Shown here: positions 1-7,237 of the stretch, one piece after another
Position numbering within the stretch: the first letter of the stretch is position 1
Layout: the number at the start of each line of letters is the position of its first letter
Assembly (NCBI GenBank): GCA_050485865.1
Contig: JBJHCE010000024.1
Location: 1-25,900 of the forward strand
Reading direction: 5' to 3'
DNA length: 25,900 nucleotides
Source of the DNA: SKNW01 sp050485865
GTDB lineage: Bacteria > Gemmatimonadota > Gemmatimonadetes > Longimicrobiales > Gaopeijiaceae
Notes under the pieces: model-generated
What the model saw: only the letters and a program-made list of their open reading frames with translations
The model's database searches: none
What the model was told of the DNA's origin: nothing
Program-made: the position numbers and the translations under genes

Positions 1-34
1 CACCGGCCTCCGGAGCCGCGTCCGCACCTCGTCC

Positions 35-1498
35 TCACCCTTCCTCCCCGGCCCGTTTCCACCGCGTGCCCCCGGCCCCGTCCTCGAGGACGATCCCCCG
101 CCCGGCCAGGGCGTCGCGGATCCGGTCCGCCTCCGCCCAGTCCCGTTCCGCCCGCGCCCGGGCCCGCTCGGCGATCCGCTCCTCCACCCACCGGGCCAGG
201 TCGTCGTCCACCGCGCGTCCCCGGCGTCCCACCTCGAGGAGCCCGAGCACCGAGTCCATCTCGTCGAGAAGCGCGCCGGCTTCCTCCAGGGCCCCCGCCG
301 GCACGACGCCCCGGTCCAGGGCCCGGTTCGCCTCGTTCACGAAGACGAAGAGCGCCGCCATGGCGCCGGCCACGTTCAGGTCGTCCAGGAGCGCTTCCGA
401 AAACCCCCGCCGGGCGCGCGCCACGGCGTCCGCGAGTTCGTTGGCGGCGGCCCCCTTCGCATCTCCCTCACCTCCCGTTTCTTCCTTCCGGGATGCGGAG
501 AGGCGGGCATCGAAGTCCAGGAGCCGGCCCACCGCCCGCGTCGAGGCGGCGAGCCCGTCCCGGGTGAAGTTGAGCTCGCTCCGGTAGTGGGCCGACAGGA
601 GGAGGTGGCGGACCGCCGCGGGCTCCACCCCCTCGTCCAGGAGCTCCCGGACGGTAACGAAGTTCCCCGCCGACTTGGACATCTTCTCGCCCTCGACCCG
701 GAGGTGCTTCACGTGGAGCCAGTACCGGGCGAAGGGCTTCCCGGTGGCGCCCTCGGACTGGGCGATCTCGTCCTCGTGGTGCGGAAAGACCAGGTCCTCG
801 CCCCCCAGGTGAAGGTCCAGCGTCTCGCCCACCTCGTGGAGCGCCATGACCGAGCACTCCAGGTGCCACCCCGGGCGGCCCCGCCCCCAGGGGGCGTCCC
901 AGGCGGCGCCCACTTCCTCGTCTTCGGGCTTCGAGGCCTTCCAGAGGGCGAAGTCCCGGGCGTCCTCCTTGGCGTACTCGTCGGCGGCGACCCGTTCGCC
1001 CTGCCGTGCCTCGTCCAGGTCGCGGCCGGAGAGCTTTCCGTACCCCTCGAAGGAGGAGATGTCGTACCAGACCGAGCCGTCGTCCGTGACGTAGGCATGC
1101 CCCCGGTCGAGGAGGGTCTGGACCAGGTCGATCATCCGGTCCACGTAGGCGGTGGCCCGGGGGTAGAGATCCACACGGCGGAGCCCCAGCGCGTCGGACT
1201 CGGCGAGGATGGCCTCGGCGAAGGGGGCGGTGTACCCGGCCAGGGTCTGTCCCTGCTCCCGCGCCGCCCGGATCGTCTTGTCGTCCACGTCGGTGAAGTT
1301 CATGACGAAGTGGACGTCGAAGCCCAGCCACTCCAGGGTCCTGTGGACCAGGTCGTAGAAGACGAAGGAGCGGAAGTTCCCGATGTGGGCGTGGCCGTAG
1401 ATCGTCGGGCCGCAGGCGTAGACGCCCACCCGGCCCGGCTCCAGGGGCTCGAAGGGCTCGACGCTGCGGGTGAGGGTGTTGTGGAGGTGAAGGCCCAT
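35..1498 (-). CDS. cysS: Cysteinyl-tRNA synthetase
   Basis: This gene encodes the enzyme that charges tRNA-Cys with cysteine using ATP in the cytoplasm. The 487-residue product has the family's usual length. The class I HIGH motif appears as HIGN (38-41) after the zinc-ligand cysteine C29 in YACGPTIYGHAHIGN. Further zinc-site residues lie in HLECSVM and in the HHEDEIAQSE stretch, and the KMSKS loop is exact (GEKMSKSAGNF). The ATG at 1498 was chosen because the frame stays open upstream but loses all family similarity there, and residues 1-40 match the normal N-terminus. No clear Shine-Dalgarno is seen. It is the last complete gene of the minus-strand run, 68 bases after the NTF2-like gene. 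Beyond its TGA, a GTG at 27-25 preceded by GACGAGG could start the next gene, but only nine codons are visible. The identification is secure. Confidence 0.97.
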   Translation of the reverse strand: MGLHLHNTLTRSVEPFEPLEPGRVGVYACGPTIYGHAHIGNFRSFVFYDLVHRTLEWLGFDVHFVMNFTDVDDKTIRAAREQGQTLAGYTAPFAEAILAESDALGLRRVDLYPRATAYVDRMIDLVQTLLDRGHAYVTDDGSVWYDISSFEGYGKLSGRDLDEARQGERVAADEYAKEDARDFALWKASKPEDEEVGAAWDAPWGRGRPGWHLECSVMALHEVGETLDLHLGGEDLVFPHHEDEIAQSEGATGKPFARYWLHVKHLRVEGEKMSKSAGNFVTVRELLDEGVEPAAVRHLLLSAHYRSELNFTRDGLAASTRAVGRLLDFDARLSASRKEETGGEGDAKGAAANELADAVARARRGFSEALLDDLNVAGAMAALFVFVNEANRALDRGVVPAGALEEAGALLDEMDSVLGLLEVGRRGRAVDDDLARWVEERIAERARARAERDWAEADRIRDALAGRGIVLEDGAGGTRWKRAGEEG

Positions 1499-1566
1499 GG
1501 CGCGGTGGGTCCGGGTTTCGGGGCGATGCGCCCGCTCGGGCGGGGGTGCCCCGCGAGCCCCGGAGA

Positions 1567-2031
1567 TTAGGGGAGGAGCCGAAGCTCGTCCACCCTCCAG
1601 CCGTTCCCCTCGCGGACGAGCCCCAGGAAGACCACGTGGGCCACCGGGTGCGAGGTACCGGCGACCCGGGTCTGCCAGCGGATCTCGGCGAAGCCCCGGC
1701 CGGGGTTCCCCGCCACCGGGGCGGCGCGGACGAGGCGGGCCTCGCCGGGGTCGTAGCCCTTCAGGAAGTCCCGGACCACGGCGGAGGCCTGCCGGGTGGG
1801 AAGGGCGCTGCGCTCCGCTCCCTCGAGACGGAGGCGGATCCCCCCCGACGAGAGGAGCCCCACCGCGGCCTCGGCGTTTCCCCGGGCCCAGGCGGTGGCG
1901 AAGCGGCCTGCCACCTGCTCGAGCTCGGCCTGGCCGCTCCCCCCCTGGGCGAGGGCCGGAGAGGGGGCGGCGAGCACGATCCCGGGAAGGAGAAGCGAAA
2001 GGAGGAGGCGGAGGAGGGCGCGGCGCGTCAT
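1567..2031 (-). CDS. Secreted NTF2-like (SnoaL/DUF4783-type) protein
   Basis: The 154-residue product starts with a clear signal peptide: MTRRALLRLLL, a hydrophobic core, and a likely cleavage after PALAQ near residue 29. The mature part is a single small alpha+beta domain, beginning with a helix (ELEQVAGRFATAWARGNAEA) and ending in strands (ARLVRAAPVAG, GFAEIRWQTRV, HVVFLGLVREGNGWRVDELRLLP). This helix-then-sheet pattern ending in a 'GWRVDELRLLP' strand fits the NTF2-like/SnoaL fold. It is probably a periplasmic ligand-binding or protein-interaction domain, and no catalytic motif is evident. Its ATG overlaps the pyrF stop by four bases (ATGA at 2031-2028), implying translational coupling. 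An upstream in-frame extension lies inside pyrF and is rejected. The specific function is unknown, and the fold assignment is by pattern rather than a profile search. Confidence 0.75.
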   Translation of the reverse strand: MTRRALLRLLLSLLLPGIVLAAPSPALAQGGSGQAELEQVAGRFATAWARGNAEAAVGLLSSGGIRLRLEGAERSALPTRQASAVVRDFLKGYDPGEARLVRAAPVAGNPGRGFAEIRWQTRVAGTSHPVAHVVFLGLVREGNGWRVDELRLLP

Positions 2032-2792
2032 GGGGGCCCTCCTGTGGCGGGAACCGTCGCGGGAGCCGTGGCCGCAACCACCGCCTCCTCCACCTCGGCG
2101 CGGGCGCGGGCCAGGGCGCGGGCCGGGTCGGTGGCGGCGGTCACGGCGCGCCCGAGGACCAGGTGGCTCGCCCCGGCCCGGGCTGCCGCCGCCGGGGTGG
2201 CGACCCGGGTCTGGTCGTGGGCGTCCCCCTCGGCGAAGCGGATCCCCGGGGTCACGACGAGGGCGTCGGGGCCGAGGGCTCCCCGGAGGGCCCGGGCCTC
2301 CCGGGGCGAGGAGACGACGCCGTGGACCCCGGCCCCCCGGGCGAGACGGGCCAGGCGGAGGGTCTCCGCCTCCGGGTCCAGGCTTCCGTCGGGGCGTCCC
2401 CACGCCTCCGCCACCTCGCCGGCCCCGAGGGAGGTGAGGACGGTGACGGCCAGGAGGTGGAGCCCGGGGCCCGCCGCCTCCGCCGCCGCGGCGAGCATCC
2501 GGTGGCCGCCGGAGGCATGGAGGGTCAGGAGCTCCACGTCGAGCTCCCCGGCGGAGCGGACGGCCCCGGCCACCGTGTTCGGAATGTCGTGGAGCTTGAG
2601 GTCGAGGAAGACCCGGAGCCCCCGTTCCCGGAGCATCCGTACCACCGGCGGGCCCTCGCGGGTGTAGAGCTCGAGCCCCACCTTCACGAAGTCGAGCCCG
2701 GGACCCAGGCGCCCCACCAGGGCGCGGGCCTCCGCGGCATCGGCCACGTCGAGGGCCACGACGAGCTCGGGTACTCCGGGGGATCGGGTCAC
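2028..2792 (-). CDS. pyrF: Orotidine 5'-phosphate decarboxylase
   Basis: This enzyme decarboxylates OMP to UMP, the last step of de novo pyrimidine synthesis. The 254-residue protein is a typical bacterial PyrF TIM barrel. It opens with the ELVVALDVAD strand (D15), then FVKVGLELYT (K37), and the diagnostic catalytic motif LDLKLHDIPNT with D64, K66 and D69. Phosphate-binding segments are seen in VVTPGIRFAEGDAHDQTR and VLGRAVTAA near the C-terminus. The start is GTG at 2792, 27 bases after the pyrD stop, with only a weak ribosome site. The stop overlaps the start of the NTF2-like gene. Adjacency to pyrD, the preceding pathway gene, supports the call. Family identity is secure. Confidence 0.96.
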   Translation of the reverse strand: MTRSPGVPELVVALDVADAAEARALVGRLGPGLDFVKVGLELYTREGPPVVRMLRERGLRVFLDLKLHDIPNTVAGAVRSAGELDVELLTLHASGGHRMLAAAAEAAGPGLHLLAVTVLTSLGAGEVAEAWGRPDGSLDPEAETLRLARLARGAGVHGVVSSPREARALRGALGPDALVVTPGIRFAEGDAHDQTRVATPAAAARAGASHLVLGRAVTAATDPARALARARAEVEEAVVAATAPATVPATGGPP

Positions 2793-2819
2793 GGGGGAGA
2801 CGGGGTCAGGCGTGCACGT

Positions 2820-3791
2820 TCATGGCGAGGGCGGAGGGCCGACCCGGGCCCCTCCGATCCATCCGGGCCCGTCGGTCCGGGCCCCGGGAGCGGCCTTCCG
2901 GGTGATCGCCCGGGAGATCCGCTCCAACGATTGTGCTACACGGACCGGTGCCCGGGGGTCCCAGAAGGAGGCGGTCCCCACCTGCACGAGGGAGGCGCCC
3001 GCCCAGAGGTACTGGGCCGCGTCGCCCCCGGTGGCGATCCCCCCCACCCCCACCAGGGGGAGCCCGGTGAGGGAGCGGGCCTTCCAGGTGGCCTGCACCC
3101 CCACGGCCCGGAGGGCGGGGCCGCTCATCCCGCCGGGGCCGGCCCCCAGGAGGGCCTCGCCGGTGCGGGGATCGAGGACGAGCCCGGGCATGGTGTTCAC
3201 GAGGGTGATCCCGTCGGCGCCGGCCCCTTCCGCCCCCCGGATCGCCGGCCCCAGGTCCGGGGCGTTCGGGGCGAGCTTCACGAGGAGGGGGCGCCCGGTG
3301 ATCCGGCGCACCCCCGAGACCACCACCTCGAGCGCCTCCGGGTCCAGGGCGAAGGGGAGCCCTCCGAGCCGGGTGTCGTTCGGGCAGGAGAGGTTCAGTT
3401 CGAAGCCCAGGAACCCGTCGGCGTCGTCCAGCTCCTGCACCACCTCCAGGTACTCCTCGGGGCGGTGTCCGGCCACGCTCACGAAGACCTGGATCCCCCG
3501 GAGGTTGTCGCGGATCCAGGGGAGCTTCTCCCGACGCACCGCCCGGGCCCCCGGGTTCGCGAGGCCGATCGAGTTCAGCATTCCCGCGGGGAACTCCCCC
3601 ACCCGGGGGGCGGGGTTTCCCTTCCGGGGCTCGGCGGTCACCGACTTCGTGACGAGCCCCCCCAGGGCGTCCAGTTCCACGACCTCCGCCACCTCGCGGC
3701 CGAACCCGCAGGTCCCGGCGGCCAGGAGAACCGGGTTCCGGAACTCGGCGCCGAAGAGGGTCTGCCGGAGCGGGTCGCTCCCTCCCCTCAC
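2820..3791 (-). CDS. pyrD: Dihydroorotate dehydrogenase, class 1B catalytic subunit type
   Basis: This flavoprotein oxidises dihydroorotate to orotate. The start chosen is GTG at 3791, which overlaps the amidase TGA as GTGA. It gives 323 residues beginning just before the conserved LFGAEFRNPVLLAAGTCGFG. The upstream open frame is a shadow of the amidase gene. Key residues are K49 in VTKSVT, the substrate loop MLNSIGLANPG (71-81), and the catalytic base C136 in ELNLSCPND. A cysteine there marks class 1; class 2 membrane enzymes have serine. LVNTMPG and the flavin-phosphate motif VGVGGIATGGDA follow. The pattern resembles class 1B, which normally pairs with the iron-sulfur/FAD subunit PyrK. No pyrK lies nearby, so the electron partner is unseen. 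The last about 20 residues are Gly/Pro-rich and lie beyond the barrel. Confidence 0.95.
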   Translation of the reverse strand: MRGGSDPLRQTLFGAEFRNPVLLAAGTCGFGREVAEVVELDALGGLVTKSVTAEPRKGNPAPRVGEFPAGMLNSIGLANPGARAVRREKLPWIRDNLRGIQVFVSVAGHRPEEYLEVVQELDDADGFLGFELNLSCPNDTRLGGLPFALDPEALEVVVSGVRRITGRPLLVKLAPNAPDLGPAIRGAEGAGADGITLVNTMPGLVLDPRTGEALLGAGPGGMSGPALRAVGVQATWKARSLTGLPLVGVGGIATGGDAAQYLWAGASLVQVGTASFWDPRAPVRVAQSLERISRAITRKAAPGARTDGPGWIGGARVGPPPSP

Positions 3792-5170
3792 CCGGTGCCC
3801 CCCGGCGGGTACCGGTCGAAGAACGCCCGGATCGCCCGGGCCAGCGCCCGGGCCGAGTCCCGGTGGAACTCGGTGCGGGTCATGAGGGCCTCCTCCTCCC
3901 GGTTCGTGATGAAGCCGATCTCCACGAGGACCGAGGGCATGAGGGCGTTCGTCAGGACCGCGAAGGGGCCCTGCTTGACCCCCCGGTCGGGGCCCGGGTG
4001 GAAGGTGCCGAGCTCGCGCTGGACCTTCTCGGCCAGGAGCGCCGACCAGTGCATGTGGTCGTGGGTGATGAGGTCGCGGAGGATCGACGCGAGGAAGGGG
4101 TCGTCCACCATCGGCACGGCGTCGGGGCGCTCCCGGGCCAGGGGGGCGTTCTCGGCGGCGGCGACCCGGCGCTCGTGCTCGGTCCGGGCCTCCGACAGGA
4201 AGTAGGTCTCGAACCCCCGCACCGTGGGGCGCTCGGGCACGGCGTTCGCATGGATCGAGACGAAGACCCCGGGGCGCTCGCCCTTCCACGCCGTGGCCTG
4301 CTCGCCCCGCCCCCAGATCGGCACGGTGGCGTCGCGGTCGCGGGTCAGGTGGACCTCGATCCAGGGGTCGGACTCGAGCTCCCGGGCCAGGGCCAGCGCC
4401 ACCGCCAGCGCGATGTCCTTTTCCCGGGTCCCGCCGGGGCCCACCGCTCCGGGCTCGTCGCCCCCGTGTCCGGCGTCGATGATCACCACCCGGGATGCGG
4501 GGGCCCGGGCACCCACCTCCGAGGGGCCGGGGCCCGCCGACGCCTCGGCCTGGGCCCGGGCCACGGCCTCGGCGGGGGTGGGGGGCCCCTCGGCCCCCCG
4601 TGCCGGCTGCGGGGTGGGGAGAGCCGGGCCCGCCGCCCCCTCCACCTGGAGGGCGCGGGCCCCGGGATCCCACCGGTAGGCGGCGGGAAGCATGCCGGGG
4701 AGGAGGTCCGCCACCACCTGGAGGGGGAGCCACACGTCGTCGCCGAAGGCGTAGACCTCGTGGGCGAGCTGGAGGAGATCGCCGTCCCAGGTGAACCAGG
4801 ACGATCCCTCGCGGAAGGCCAGGGTGATCCCGGTCCGGTGGCGGAGGAGGACCTGCCCCCGCTCCGCCCGCCACTCCCACCCGAGGGGGCGAAGGGCCGA
4901 GGCGGCGAAGGCCGGATACCCCCGGTGCGCCCGGAGCTCGAGCCGCTCGGTCCGCCCGCCGGGGAGGTGGAGCGCCACCGGGTCGGGGGTGCGGGCCCCG
5001 GGGGCTCCACCCGTCGGGGGCAGCTGGGCCGCAAGGGCCGAGCCTTCGCCCGGTGCCGGGAAGGGGGCGGCAGGTCCGAACCCCTGCATCCCCGGAAGGA
5101 AAAGGAGAAGGACGAGGGCCCGGAAGGCCGGGGCCAGGGTCGAGGCCAGGAGGGGGGCGGGGGGCGTCAT
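3788..5170 (-). CDS. N-acetylmuramoyl-L-alanine amidase (Amidase_3), secreted
   Basis: This is a zinc hydrolase that cuts the amide bond between N-acetylmuramic acid and the stem peptide of peptidoglycan. The 460-residue precursor has an N-terminal signal or anchor (RALVLLLFLPGMQG). Residues about 65-178 form a domain resembling the copper-amine-oxidase-N-like fold often found before amidases (VWLPLQVVADLLP, YRWDPGARALQVEG). A low-complexity Ala/Pro linker runs from about 180 to 225, and the Amidase_3 catalytic domain from about 227 to 455. Zinc and catalytic residues are all visible: H235 (IIDAGHGG), E250 (GTREKDIAL), H307 (VSIHAN) and E417 (LVEIGFITN). The ATG overlaps the smpB stop (ATGA, 5170-5167), and its own stop overlaps the pyrD GTG. 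Together with the L,D-transpeptidase two genes upstream it suggests an envelope-remodelling role. Confidence 0.93.
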   Translation of the reverse strand: MTPPAPLLASTLAPAFRALVLLLFLPGMQGFGPAAPFPAPGEGSALAAQLPPTGGAPGARTPDPVALHLPGGRTERLELRAHRGYPAFAASALRPLGWEWRAERGQVLLRHRTGITLAFREGSSWFTWDGDLLQLAHEVYAFGDDVWLPLQVVADLLPGMLPAAYRWDPGARALQVEGAAGPALPTPQPARGAEGPPTPAEAVARAQAEASAGPGPSEVGARAPASRVVIIDAGHGGDEPGAVGPGGTREKDIALAVALALARELESDPWIEVHLTRDRDATVPIWGRGEQATAWKGERPGVFVSIHANAVPERPTVRGFETYFLSEARTEHERRVAAAENAPLARERPDAVPMVDDPFLASILRDLITHDHMHWSALLAEKVQRELGTFHPGPDRGVKQGPFAVLTNALMPSVLVEIGFITNREEEALMTRTEFHRDSARALARAIRAFFDRYPPGGTG

Positions 5171-5634
5171 CGGCTGTCCACCGCCCGGCGGGCCTCCCGC
5201 TCCATGGTCCGCTTCTTCAGCGTCTCGCGCTTGTCGTGGAGCTGCTTTCCGCGGGCGAGGGCGAGCTCCACCTTCACGTAGCCGTTCCGGAAATGGAGGT
5301 CGAGGGGGATCAGGGTGAGCCCCTTCTCCTCCACCTTTCCCACGAGCTTCCGGATCTGGTCCTTCCGCATGAGAAGCTTTCGGGTGCGCAGGGGGTCGAC
5401 GTTCCAGCGGTTCGCCTGCTCGTAGGGGGCGATGTGGAGGGAGTGGAGCCAGAGCTCCCCCCCGTCGATGCGGGCGAAGGCGTCCTGGAAGCTCACCTTC
5501 CCTGCGCGGATCGACTTGACCTCGGGACCGGTGAGGGCGATTCCCGTCTCGAACTGGTCCAGGACCTGGTACTCGTGCCGGGCCTTCCGGTTGCTCGCGA
5601 TGAGCTTTCGCCCCCCGGGCGCTTCCTTCGTCAC
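5167..5634 (-). CDS. smpB: SsrA-binding protein SmpB
   Basis: SmpB binds the tRNA-like domain of tmRNA and delivers it to stalled ribosomes for trans-translation. The 155-residue product has the usual length and hallmark segments: NRKARHEYQVLDQFETGIALTGPEVKSIRAGKVSFQDAFARI, the IAPYEQAN motif, RTRKLLMRKDQI, and the KGLTLIPLDLHFRNGYVKVELALARGKQLHDKRET strand-and-tail region. The basic C-terminal tail (KKRTMEREARRAVDSR), which mimics the anticodon stem, is intact. The start is GTG at 5634 with GGGAGG four bases upstream, 19 bases after the transpeptidase stop. No ssrA (tmRNA) gene was recognised in the window. Confidence 0.97.
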   Translation of the reverse strand: MTKEAPGGRKLIASNRKARHEYQVLDQFETGIALTGPEVKSIRAGKVSFQDAFARIDGGELWLHSLHIAPYEQANRWNVDPLRTRKLLMRKDQIRKLVGKVEEKGLTLIPLDLHFRNGYVKVELALARGKQLHDKRETLKKRTMEREARRAVDSR

Positions 5635-5653
5635 GGGACCTCCCGGCCGCCGG

Positions 5654-6352
5654 TCAGAAGATGAGGACCGGGGTGCCCACGTCGACCCGGTGGTAGAGCT
5701 GGCGCGCCGCCTCGTTCGTGAGGCGGATGCACCCGTGGGAGACCCGGCGGTTCTCCGGGTTGGGATCGAGGAGGAGCTCCGGCTGGTCGGTGCCGTGGAT
5801 CGCGATCCCGTCGCCGAGGAAGAGGGCCGAGGTGCCGAGGGGGCCGCTCACGTGGCGCCCGGGGGCGTTGTAGGCGGGAATCTGGAGGCCGCGCTGCACG
5901 TACCACCAGTCGGGGAGGATCCAGACCGGGTCCTTCTCCTTCCGCAGGACGCGGAACATCCCGATGGGGGTCGTGAAGGTCCACTCCCGCCCCTGTCCCT
6001 GGAGCTCGAAGCCGTGGCCCGTCCCGGCGGGGGCGGACCAGACGATCTCGGTCCCCTCCATGAGGAGGACGCGGTTCTCCGCCAGGTGGACCACCACGTA
6101 GGGGCCGTCGTGGTCCACGAGGGGGCGGTCGAGGCGGATCTCCCGCTCGAGGGACCGGGCGCCGGTGACCACGCCGGCTCCCAGGTCCAGGAGCCCCACC
6201 TCGTGGCCGTTCCCGCCGAAGAGGGCCGGGGCCGACTGGGCCCGGGCGTCGGCGGGGGCGCCGAGGAGGGCCGCGCCGGCGAGCGCCACGAGGGCGAGGA
6301 CCGGGGCCGCCGGGGCGCCGGAGGAGGCGGGGGGAGCGTTCGAGTCGTTCAT
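5654..6352 (-). CDS. L,D-transpeptidase (YkuD), possible separate product from an internal start
   Basis: The distal part of the fused frame can be read as its own gene. An ATG at 6352 is preceded by AAGGAAAGGAAA within 20 bases. It begins a 232-residue protein whose N-terminus (MNDSNAPP, then PVLALVALAGAALLGAPADARAQ) looks like a complete signal peptide. The YkuD domain runs from about residue 70 to the end. It begins YVVVHLAENRVLLMEG, continues through TPIGMFRVLRKEKDP and AIHGTDQPELL, and ends in RRVSHGCIRLTNEAA with C208 as nucleophile. Such enzymes make 3-3 peptidoglycan cross-links or attach lipoproteins to peptide stems in the periplasm. Whether this is made alone, as the fusion, or both cannot be told from sequence. 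The enzymatic family is certain; the internal start is inferred. Confidence 0.7.
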   Translation of the reverse strand: MNDSNAPPASSGAPAAPVLALVALAGAALLGAPADARAQSAPALFGGNGHEVGLLDLGAGVVTGARSLEREIRLDRPLVDHDGPYVVVHLAENRVLLMEGTEIVWSAPAGTGHGFELQGQGREWTFTTPIGMFRVLRKEKDPVWILPDWWYVQRGLQIPAYNAPGRHVSGPLGTSALFLGDGIAIHGTDQPELLLDPNPENRRVSHGCIRLTNEAARQLYHRVDVGTPVLIF

Positions 6353-7237
6353 GCCGGATTTCCTTTCCTTGCGGCGGACCTCGTACGTTCGGGCGAGGAT
6401 TCCTCCCAGTACGAACACGATGGAGCTGTAATAGATCCAGAAGAAGAGCACGGCGCCGGCGGCGAGCCCCCCGTAGGCGTTCGAGTAGTCCGCCACGGAG
6501 GTCACGTACCAGGTGAAGAGCTCCTTCAGGAGTTCGAACCCCACTGCGGCGAAGGTAGCGCCCGCGACGGCGGTGCGGAACTCCACCCTCCGGGCCGGGA
6601 CGAAGCGGTAGAGGAGGAGGAAGAGGACCCACGCGGAGCCGAACGAGAGGAGGCGGGCCAGGAGGAGCCCCGCGAAGGCGGCCCCCTGGCCGTCCACGGC
6701 GAAGAAGATCGCGCCCACCGCCTCGAGGGTCCGGATCCCCACCGTGACCCCGAAGTTCAGGAGGATCAGGAGAGAGCCCAGGAGCACGACCTTCAGGTCG
6801 AAGAGCTTCCCCCGGACGACCCCCCGCTCCTGGTCCAGGTCGAAGAGCTGGCGGAGGACCACCCGGAGGGTCCCCACGAGGCGGGTCGAGATCCAGGCCA
6901 GGACCACGGCACCGATGATGGAGAGCCCGGCCCGGTCGGCAACGAGCCCCTCCAGGATCCGGTCCACGAAGTCCCGGAGCCCCACCTCGGAGCCGGGGGG
7001 GAGGTAGCCCACCACGACCTCGACCACGTCGGGGCTCACCCGTCCGAAGCGGTCGCCCACGAGGAAGCCCGAGAGCCCCGCCGCAAGGATGACGAGGGGG
7101 ATCACGGCCACGAGGACGTTGAAGGTGATGGCGCCCGCGAGGAAGAAGAGGTCGCTCCGGCCGATCCGCTCCCCGAACTCCTTCAGGAAGCCCCAGGCGG
7201 CCTCACCCCGGTCGCGGACGGTCGGGGGGGAGGTCAG
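5654..7237 (-). CDS. YihY/BrkB-family membrane protein fused to a YkuD L,D-transpeptidase
   Basis: One uninterrupted frame encodes two families. The first about 295 residues are a YihY/BrkB-type multi-helix inner-membrane protein, with segments such as LFFLAGAITFNVLVAVIPLVILAAG, VVLLGSLLILLNFGVTVGI, LLARLLSFGSAWVLFLLLYRFVP and GGLAAGAVLFFWIYYSSIVFVLGGIL. After a basic RRKERKSG tail comes a hydrophobic segment and a YkuD domain ending in HGT...SHGCIRL, the L,D-transpeptidase active site with catalytic cysteine. No stop separates them. Start is uncertain: the first ordinary codon is GTG at 7111, but it would remove most of the first helix. A CTG at 7237-7235 overlaps the ytxH TGA (CTGA) and follows AGGAGG, giving 527 residues. 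The fusion would place a seventh helix before the enzyme and put it in the periplasm. A sequencing error hiding a stop is the main alternative. Confidence 0.8.
   Translation of the reverse strand: MTSPPTVRDRGEAAWGFLKEFGERIGRSDLFFLAGAITFNVLVAVIPLVILAAGLSGFLVGDRFGRVSPDVVEVVVGYLPPGSEVGLRDFVDRILEGLVADRAGLSIIGAVVLAWISTRLVGTLRVVLRQLFDLDQERGVVRGKLFDLKVVLLGSLLILLNFGVTVGIRTLEAVGAIFFAVDGQGAAFAGLLLARLLSFGSAWVLFLLLYRFVPARRVEFRTAVAGATFAAVGFELLKELFTWYVTSVADYSNAYGGLAAGAVLFFWIYYSSIVFVLGGILARTYEVRRKERKSGMNDSNAPPASSGAPAAPVLALVALAGAALLGAPADARAQSAPALFGGNGHEVGLLDLGAGVVTGARSLEREIRLDRPLVDHDGPYVVVHLAENRVLLMEGTEIVWSAPAGTGHGFELQGQGREWTFTTPIGMFRVLRKEKDPVWILPDWWYVQRGLQIPAYNAPGRHVSGPLGTSALFLGDGIAIHGTDQPELLLDPNPENRRVSHGCIRLTNEAARQLYHRVDVGTPVLIF

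Noticed and set aside
1..34. Start of a further gene downstream of cysS (GTG at 27-25)
   Set aside because: Only nine codons are visible before the window edge, too few to support a gene.
1499..2077. N-terminal extension of cysS
   Set aside because: The frame is open for 193 more codons, but it overlaps the NTF2-like gene and is Pro/Arg-rich without similarity; the family N-terminus begins at the ATG at 1498.
1497..4205. Long plus-strand open frame opposite pyrF and pyrD
   Set aside because: It overlaps several motif-complete minus-strand genes entirely, and its product is Arg/Gly/Pro-rich with no recognisable domain.
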